In this document: positions 1-9,200 of the stretch, in pieces | Numbering within the stretch: position 1 is the stretch's first letter | Layout: every line of letters starts with the position of its first letter | Assembly (NCBI GenBank): GCA_937930625.1 | Contig: CALHBW010000261.1 | Span: 1 to 12,440 of the forward strand | Source of the DNA: an uncultured Saprospiraceae bacterium | Lineage (GTDB): Bacteria > Bacteroidota > Bacteroidia > Chitinophagales > Saprospiraceae | DNA length: 12,440 bases | Reading direction: 5' to 3' | Made by a program: the position numbers and the translations under genes | Notes under the pieces: generated by a model | What the model saw: the letters and a program-made list of their open reading frames with translations, nothing else | What the model was told of the DNA's origin: nothing | The model's database searches: none

Positions 1-203
1 ACAAAATATACCGCAGAAGACAATTGACTCAAATCAATGACTTTGGTATTCAGCCCGATGTCGGGTGTAATATTTTCTTCCATAATCGTGCGTCCGAGTA
101 CGTCGGTGAGTTTGAAATTGATGGCATCTGCATTGGTCGTTTCAAATAAGATGGTCAATTCATGGTCTGTCGGATTCGGGAACACATCCACAATATCAAA
201 GAC
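1..203 (-). other. T9SS type A C-terminal sorting domain, truncated by the window edge (from residue 3828)
   Basis: The tail reads VFDIVDVFPNPTDHELTILF, then FKLTDVLGRTI, and DLSQLSSAVYF at the edge. The PNPT turn, the 'L-x-D-x-x-G-R' strand and 'D-L-S-x-L-x-x-G/A-x-Y' are the known landmarks of the type IX sorting domain (Por secretion tail). The final strand and lysine-rich end are not in the window. Known: this domain is recognised by the T9SS and removed on export. Confidence 0.93.
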
Positions 204-3200
204 ACCTTTCAGACAAGCAGCGGCTTCTATACGCGATAGCGTTTCCTTACCATCGGCTTCCACGATGCGGAGTCGATAGTAGTAGCGTCCGGCTTGTGCG
301 GTGTCGTCTCTGTATGAGTAGGTTTGTGTGGTCGTTGAATTACCTACGGCGGTGACTTTATCCAATTGCGTGAAGTCTGTACCATTCGTAGAGCGTTCAA
401 TGACAAATTCCAAGACATCTTCTTCGGTTGCCGTTTTCCATTCCAATACATACTCGCCGTCATTGCAAATGGCTTCAAAACCAGTCAATTCGATAGGCAA
501 TGAAATGAAACAAGAGACTTCAAACTCGTAAGAACATGCCGTTTCCATATCCATGATAGTGAGGGCGTAGGTTTCGGTTTCATTGACCGTGAACTTGTCA
601 CTGATTTGGAAGGGTCCATTATTGAGTCGGTACATCAGATTTTCGACGGTCGGGTAATCCTCCATCGGGTCAATGTCGATTATAGCTTCGTTGGCTTGCT
701 CTCCCGGTCCGCAGATGGCTTCGCCCACAGGCTCATCACTGATAGGTACATTGACGCGAATGAAGGTCGGGCAAACATTGAGTGCAACCGCCGGAGCCGC
801 CAAAGTACCCCCCATACCCGTACCGGATTGATGATTGTAAAAAGCTGTGAAGGTGTAAGTACTACCACCAAGCCCGGCAGGGTCAAATGTAATCGGCGCG
901 GGAATCTGGAAACCATTATTGATGGCAATAGCCGGGAAGCCGGGTATGTCAATAAAATCCACATCTGGAGATATTTCCTGTGCATCAATCGTAAATTCAG
1001 CTTGTGTTTCGCAGAATTCCATTAGTGATGGAATAAAGCCCAGAACAGGATATGCACATACATTGGAAATGACAAGCTGCATACCGTTTTCATCCGTTGC
1101 CGGAAGGAAAGTTTGACCACCATCTTCCGAAAATTCTATATAAATCACATAACCAACTCTATCCGCATGTGTAAATTCTAAACGATAGCGTCCGGCTAAA
1201 GCTTCGTAGAAATCCACCGGCGCACCTGTACTCAAACCCGTAGAGTTTGGAGCTGCGCGAATGATAAGTCCGGGCGCACCATTTACGGTGACTACCTCGC
1301 TGAATGTACCATCGTCTGCACCATTTTCGCTTTGGTCGCCATTGCAACGGCATGGGTCACTGGCAAAGAAGCTATTGGTAATCGTAAAGAAGCAGGATTC
1401 TTCTGCTATATCTACGACAGTTGTTTCCGAACAGCCGTTGGCATCTGTTACGGTAATATTGTATGAACCTATGGTAAGGTCATTGACAATATCGCCTGTA
1501 CCACTTGCCGTACCGTCTTCCGAAGCCCAAGTGTAGTCGTATGGCGCAAGACCGCCCGAAATATTTAAGGTGATAGAACCACCGTCTTCGTCTGCACAAG
1601 TTGGTACTTCGATAGTAGGAGCGAAGGTCATTCCCGGATAGAAGAAAATACCAACATCGACAGGGCTTGAACATCCGTTGTCATCCGTCATTAATGCCCA
1701 AAGGTCATTGACAACATTCAAATCGACATCATCGGCAGGACTAATTAAAATGCCTCCATTATCAGGGTCGCCATCGTACCAAGTGACGGAAGTTGGCGTC
1801 GCGTTCGGATTCACGTTTGTATTTTCTGCCAATAAATTTACATTAGAAATATCTTCATTCGGGCAGAATAATAATTGTGGATCATTTGCCTGCGGCAATG
1901 ACAAAATTTCTGCCGTAATACTGCTTGTTGCCGTACAGCCGTTGATGTCCGTAATGGTCACTGTGAATGTTTCGCCATCTGATGCGCCTGAAGCCGAGGG
2001 GCTTTGTGCGGTGGCATCATCGAATGTTGCAGTGCCGTCCGAAGTCCATGACCAAGCGACAGCCATGCCAGCCGTTTCGACCAATTGCAAACTTTCATCT
2101 GCACATACCGGGCTATTGGAACTGACCATAATGACAGGTTCGTCGTAAATCTCAATAGTAACGGTAGCATGACCTACGCAGCCGATGGCGTTGGTGTACG
2201 TATATGTGATGTCATACATACCCACGCCTACTTCTGCGGGATTGAGTGTTGCTGTATTAACACCATCGGATGAGAATCCGGCAGCAGCCGTAGAGGTAAA
2301 TACACCACCATCCGGCGAGCCTGTGAAATCAAGTAATTGTCCGGCTACACAAGTACTGCCGGGGTCGGTGATGGTAACGGCATCATTCATGTTCAAGTCA
2401 AGCACTGTTACTGTAATACTGCCTTCGTAAATGCAATCGCCTCCTGCAGTGTAGTTTGCTGTGTAAGTAGTCGTTACATCAGGCATAACTTCTATACAGG
2501 TTTCAGTTCCGGTAGCAACAACATTACCTGAATTATCTGTCCATGTAATTTCGGTAGAAGGTACAAACATTAAGTCATTGAAATCACCATTATGAGCAGC
2601 CAGAACCGGACCGGTATTACCGGTAGCCGGGTCAATCTGATATATCTGATTGCATGCACCGCCATACAAAATACCATTTCCCATGTATTCAATAGCCTCT
2701 TCAGTACATCCGGTAGGGGATGTGAAACCAATAGGACCATTGATAATATTACCGGATAAGTCTAATTCATATAATTGTGTTGACCCTTCACTGTAATAAA
2801 GTGTATTGCTGTCAAAATTATACGTCATACCAATAAATCCGGAAAAAGGTACAGACGCTATTACTGTCGGCATGATAGGATTGGTCAACATTCCGGCAGG
2901 AATAAACTCTATATTAGTAACAGGTGGTGTAATATTCGTATCTATGTTTCCTATATATAAATTACCGGCACTGTCAAAGGTCATGATACGTGCAAAGGAT
3001 GTAATCTCGTCAGATATGAAACCTAAATCGACTGTTGCACCTGTTGTAAGATTTACCGAATAAAGATTTATGCCGCCGGTTGGATTATTAGCAAGCATAT
3101 AATATAAACCGTCAATAGGATTGTAATCAATTGCATAATAAGTACCGGATAAAGGAGCGGGAGACTGAATTGGCGGGACTACAAAATTCGAGTCTTCGGT

Positions 3201-6200
3201 TATCATATCAAGATTGTCTGAAACATTGAACACACCTCCAATCCAAGTACCGTTATAATTAAGACCAAATAGTTGTCCTTCTCCGAAATTTCCATCTAAC
3301 AAACAAATTTCGGTGGATTGTCCTATACAAATTGTATCGATATCTGCTTCAACAGTTGCAGGCAGCGGTACTTGGTCAACCGTAATATCAACGCTGCAAG
3401 TGCCTACATTACCACAGCCGTCTATTGCTGTATATGTTACGGTAGTCGTTCCCGACGGATAAAAATCGGAAGCATCCGCACCACCATTATTATAATCATT
3501 ACTGATGGTGGTAAATTGCTGTGTAAGCGGTGTATAAGACAAGCTCATTTCGACGCCTGCCGGATTGCATATAAAATCAACCGTAGTAGGTGCGGAGGCA
3601 GTAAAAGTCATTACATTATCTGCCAGATAATTGGCTAAAACCACAGCTGGCAGCGTAAATGTAATCGTCTCTGATTCGCAGTCTGTAAATGTATTATTAC
3701 CTAATTGTGAGACAAATATAACTCCATTTTCATCAAAAATATCAAAATATTCATTAGAAGAACCCAAATCGCCATATACCGTAATACTCAAAGCAGCAGG
3801 TTGAGAGACGTCAACATTCGTTCCGTCAAAATCAAACTGTAAGACTTGAAAATCTTGGGTATGTTCTACGAAAAACGTTTGTCCATCCGGTAGCGGTGTT
3901 ATATTATCATCCATAACAATGACAGCAGGAATCGTGACATTCGCGCCACAAACACCCGGGTCTGCATCAACAGTAATATTTGCCGGGCAAGTCAGCGTGG
4001 GTGGCGTATCTACAAAATATAGGATATCGCGTTCTTCGATACAGCCTGTAATCTCGTCAATTACTTGTACCCACAAATCAGGCGTACCTGAAATATCGGT
4101 AGCTGTAGCCATTGTCGTAATATCTATACCACCTGCGGAGGGTTGTCCATCAAACCACAGCACGATGTCTCCCGGATTGTTTATTAGTTCAATATCAAAC
4201 TGTGTGATGTCGGTTGCCAGAGGGTCGCCACAAAAAACGCCGAAGTAGGAACTTCCTGTTATCGGTGGCTGTATGACCGTAACAGCAACTGTACAGGTAT
4301 CTGTATTGCCGCAGCCATCAGTAGCGGTATAAGTAACTATTGTAGTTCCTGACGGATAAAAACCGGAAGCATTTGCACCGGCATCATTATAGTCATTGGT
4401 AATAATAGCCACTTGTGGAGTAAGTGGTATGTAGTCCAATATCATTTCAACGGCACTAGGGAAACAGAAAGCATCTACATTGGGTGTGCCTATGGCAGTA
4501 AATGTGATGACATTATCAGCCGCGAATAAAGCGAGGTCAGCTACTGATATAGTAAATGTTCCCGTTTCAGACTGACAATCGGTGAATACATTATTTCCTA
4601 ATTGAAGTACTAAATTGCCATTTTCATCAAAAATGTCAAATGCCTCGCTAAAATCGCCCATATCTGCAAAGGCGGTTACGGTTAGCGTTGCCGGTTGAGT
4701 GAGGTCAATATTAGTTGTACTAAAATCAAATTGTAGTGTAGGTCCGCTGACGAAAAACTCCGTATAAATGGTTTGTCCTTGTAGAATAGGACTTACCCCG
4801 TCGTCGGTAGCAGTTGCAAGTGGAATAGTGACATTGGCACCACAAACACCCGCATCTGCATTGACCGTAACAGCAGTCGGACAAGTAATCTGTGGTGGGA
4901 AATCAAATTCATACATTAGATTGACTTCCGAAGGACAGCCTGTAATCACATCAGTGAGTAAAGCCCAAATATCGGGTATGTTGGTCAAATCTGTTGAATC
5001 TGCCATGTCTGTAATGTTCATCCCATTCATCGACGGCTGACCATTATACCAATCAATATTTACATTGGTAGGTGTACCCATACCACTACCAAAATTGAAA
5101 TTGAATTGAGTCAAATCAAAATTCATGAAATCACCACATGCAGTAACGAATAAGTCCGATTCTTGCGTAATTTCCTGATTTACAGTAATATCAACGCTGC
5201 AAGTATCTGTATTTCCACAGCCGTCAATTGCGACATATGTTACCGTAGTTGTACCCGGCAAATAGAAACCTGAAGCATCCGCACCGCCATCATTATAATC
5301 ATTGCTGATACTTGTAAATTGTGGTGCAAATGAGCCATATGCGAGTTCTATTTCGACATAATTCTCAGGACAGAGCAGATCTACCGCAGTAGTAGGTGCA
5401 GCCGAGAAACTAATGATATTGTCTGCAAGGAAAGCAGCAACATCACCTACCGGAATGGTATAAGTAAATATATTTTCAGTACAATTTGAAACACCATTCA
5501 GCAATGTAAGCGAAGTGCCGTTTTCATCAAAAATTTCATAATACTCTACACTACTATCCAAATCACCGACAGCAATCACTGTCACAGTAATGGGCTGATT
5601 TGGGTCTATATTCGTTCCATCAAAATCGAATAATAGTGGTTGGCTATCGTCAAAATAATCCAAACGAAGGGAAATGACATCAGGTAGCGGATTGATATTA
5701 TCATCCATAGCTGTGGCAAGAGGTATGCTGATGAAAGCACCACAAGTGTCGGGGTCATTATTCACAGTGATAGCAGCCGGACAGGTAATCGTAGGTGAAT
5801 TATCAATTTGATACATAACATCTACTTCCTGCATACAATTGGTAATGCTATTGATGGTCAATGCCCAAATATCAGGCATCGTGCTTAGGTCAGTCGCATT
5901 GGCGGTAGCAGTAATGTCTGTACCACCCATCGAAGGTTGACCAATATACCATGTTACTATTTCATTTTGATTAATCGTAATACCCTGATTATACTGGGTC
6001 AAATCAAAAGCGGTAATATCTTCCGATTCGCAAATACCAACTCCAAATGTGGTCGGAGACAAATTAGTCCCTGTAGTTGCTATCGTAATATTTGATACAT
6101 CGACACAGCCGTTTGGAAGGTTGTAAGTGGCTGTATAAGTGGTTGTCATGCTTGGCATTACAGTGATACATTGAGTCGTATCAATTTGATTGCCCGCATC

Positions 6201-9200
6201 GTCCATCCATACAATATCGCCATCGGCAAGTGATGGGACGAACATCAAATCCTTGATTTGAGCGAATGAACCTGTAGGAGAAAGCAGTGTCGTCGAATTG
6301 CCTGTATTAATATCAAGTGCATATATTTCATTACAGGCAACCGCACTTGCACCATATACGATACCATTGCCAACGTACTCAATGCCCTGCCCTGCACAAC
6401 CAAATGCGGTACTAAACGTGGTAAGAAGATTTGGTACATATGTATTGATGTTAATTTCGTATAAGGACACAGTGCCTGTGCCGGTAGCGTAGAGTAATCG
6501 GTCATTGTCGAAATCATATGTGAGTCCTACTGCACCGGATTGGGGAATACCTGTGGCAAGTAAAGTGGTTGTAACAGGATTTGTCGAATAATTTATCTGA
6601 TGTAATTCTCCACCGTTAAAAGTAGCGTAGAGATTGCCAACGGCATCAAATGTGATAGCTTGCGGGTTGGGATTGCCTGCTGCAGAAATTACTTGTCCAC
6701 CAATATTAGTAATTGCGCCTGTCACCAAATCAACGGTAAAAAGCTGTCGATTGGCATTGCTGGCATTGACTCTGGCGAGCAGATATACCATATTATCCAC
6801 CGGATTAAGGTCAAAACCGTAGGTAGTTTCTCCTATATCCGGTCCGGTGTATGTACCATCTATTATCAATGTATTGGTTGCCAAGTCTGCTGAATAAAGC
6901 GCAATGTCAGAGAATACCTGATTGAACGCAGAAAGCGCGTACAAACCATCCGGTACTGCGGGAGGTATATCCAAGCAAAGCTCGGCAACACCACCTGTAC
7001 ATAAGGTATCTGCATCAGCAAGAATCTCAAAGAATCCGGTAGTTGTACCCGGACTTACATTGACATCTATACTACACGTTCCTATATTGCCACAACCATC
7101 AGTAGCGGTATATGTGACGGTAGTGGTTCCCGCCGGATAGAAGCCTGAGGCATCTGCACCACCGCTTGTATAATCATTGGTAATGCTCAAATATTGAACA
7201 CTAAGCGGTGTGTAATTCAAATTCATTTCAACGCCATCCAAACCGCAGAAGGGGTTTACAGCGGTTGTTCCGGTAGCTGTAAAAGTCATCACATTATCTG
7301 CGAGATATGCAGTTAAATCAGCAACAGGAATGGTGAAAGTAGTCGTTTCAGAAACACAATCCGTAAAACCACCGTTGCCAAGTTGAGCAAAGAAATTGCC
7401 GTTTTCATCAAAAATATCGTAATATTCACTGCTCAATCCTATATCGCCCGAAACGGTAATCGTAAGTGTAGCAGCTTGTGTTTGGTCAATATTTGTTCCG
7501 TCAAAATCAAATTGTAAGGTTTCGCCATCAAAAGTATAATCCACAAACAACATCTGGTCGTCAGGAAATGGAGTAATGCTGTCGTCCATTACTACGATAG
7601 GCGGAATGGTGAGTGTCGCGCCACAGATGCCCATATCAGAATTGACATTAATATCAGCCGGGCAAGTAACCTGTGGGGGGGCATCCAATTCGTACATCAG
7701 GTTAATTTCTGTCGGACATCCTGTAATAAGGTCAGTGATTTGTACCCAGACATCCGGCATGTTGGTAAGGTCTAACGAATCCGCATTAGCAGTGATGTTT
7801 GTGCCGCCCATAGAGGGTTGTCCATCGTACCAAATGAGGTTGGTTGGTGTACCCATGCCATTACCAAACTGAGCACTAAACTGCGTCACATCAAAATCCA
7901 TAAAATCACCACAAGCCGTAAAGAAGAAATCGTCTCCCTGTACAAAGTCTTGATTGACGGTGACATTGATGGCGCAAGTATCGCTATTACCACAAGCATC
8001 TGTTGCGATATAAGTGACTACTGTAGTACCGGGTGGATAGAAGCCGGAAGCATCTACGCCACCTAAATTGAAGTCATTAGTTACAGTAAGATAGGTATCT
8101 GCAAAGATGGGGGTATAGGTAATGGTTATTAAAACATAATTATCAGGACATGTTGCCGCAGACGTTCCTGTTACATCAGCATTCATAACAAAAACACCAT
8201 CAGTTAGCATGGGCGCAATTTGAGCACTCGTATAAGAGAAAGATGCCGTATTAGGTATGCAATCTACAGCTCCAAGCGCCCCTAAATCAAATGTTTCATC
8301 TGAGAAATTTACAAAACCTGTAGATAGATTACCAACAATAGTCAAATCTACTCCTACAGGCTGCGTCGGGTCAATATTAGTAGCATCAAAATTAAATGTG
8401 AGAAATTCATCACCACTAAAATCAAGTTGAATGGTTTGCGTTGGTGAACTACCTATGGTCAAACTATCATCCATAACTACAGCCAAGGGAAGTGCCACAA
8501 AAGCACCACAAGTATCGGGGTCGCTATTGGTTACGACATCTGCGGGGCAAGTAATTTGTGGTGTCGTATCCACTCCGTAATTCAGTAGTACTTCTTGTGT
8601 ACAATTGGTAATTAAATCAGTAATCAATGCCCAGATACTTGGCATTCCTGTCAGGTCGGCAACATCGGCAGTAGGTGTAATGTCTGTACCACCTATCGAC
8701 GGTTGCCCGTCGTACCAATCGACAGTTGCTGTCGGGGTTCCCATTGTGCCACCACCAAAATTGTCATCATACTGCGTCAAATCAAAACTCATCAAACCCT
8801 CTTGTTCGCAAATTCCAACATCTAATGTGTCAGGCGGGGATGCTGCTGTGGAAACTATAATGTTTTTGCTGGCTGCGTCCGAACATCCTTCGGAATCGAA
8901 GTAAACCACATTGTAAGTTGTAGTAACTGAAGGCATAACGGTAACGCAATTGGTCGTACTGATTGTATTGCCTGCATCATCTATCCAGTCGATTAGCATA
9001 GCGGGCAGATTTGCCTCTACACACAACTCGGCTGCACCGCCCGCACAAATTGTATCGGTTGTGCTTGTAATGGTGAGTTGGGGAGAAAGGACGTAGCTGA
9101 CCTGAGTTTCTGCCAAACAAGTGTCAGCAGTGGAAACCAATGCCCACAAGTCGTTTACCATCGTTAGATCGACAGCAGTGGCAGGACTGAGGTCGGTTGC

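Noticed and set aside
680..988. Minus-strand frame of 102 codons
   Set aside because: It is in a different frame from the giant gene, which continues across it with coherent beta-domain sequence; the frame is a shadow.
1678..2148. Plus-strand frame of 156 codons, the longest of many plus-strand frames over 1-11200
   Set aside because: It lies antisense to the giant gene, whose minus-strand frame reads as recognisable PKD/Ig-like and W7 domains here. The plus-strand product has no domain pattern. The same holds for the other plus-strand frames over this span.
3378..8561. Regular repeats as a CRISPR array or tandem DNA repeats
   Set aside because: The period is about 900 bases and the repeats are protein-level modules with many silent and non-silent differences, inside one reading frame. 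There are no short identical repeats with uniform spacers.
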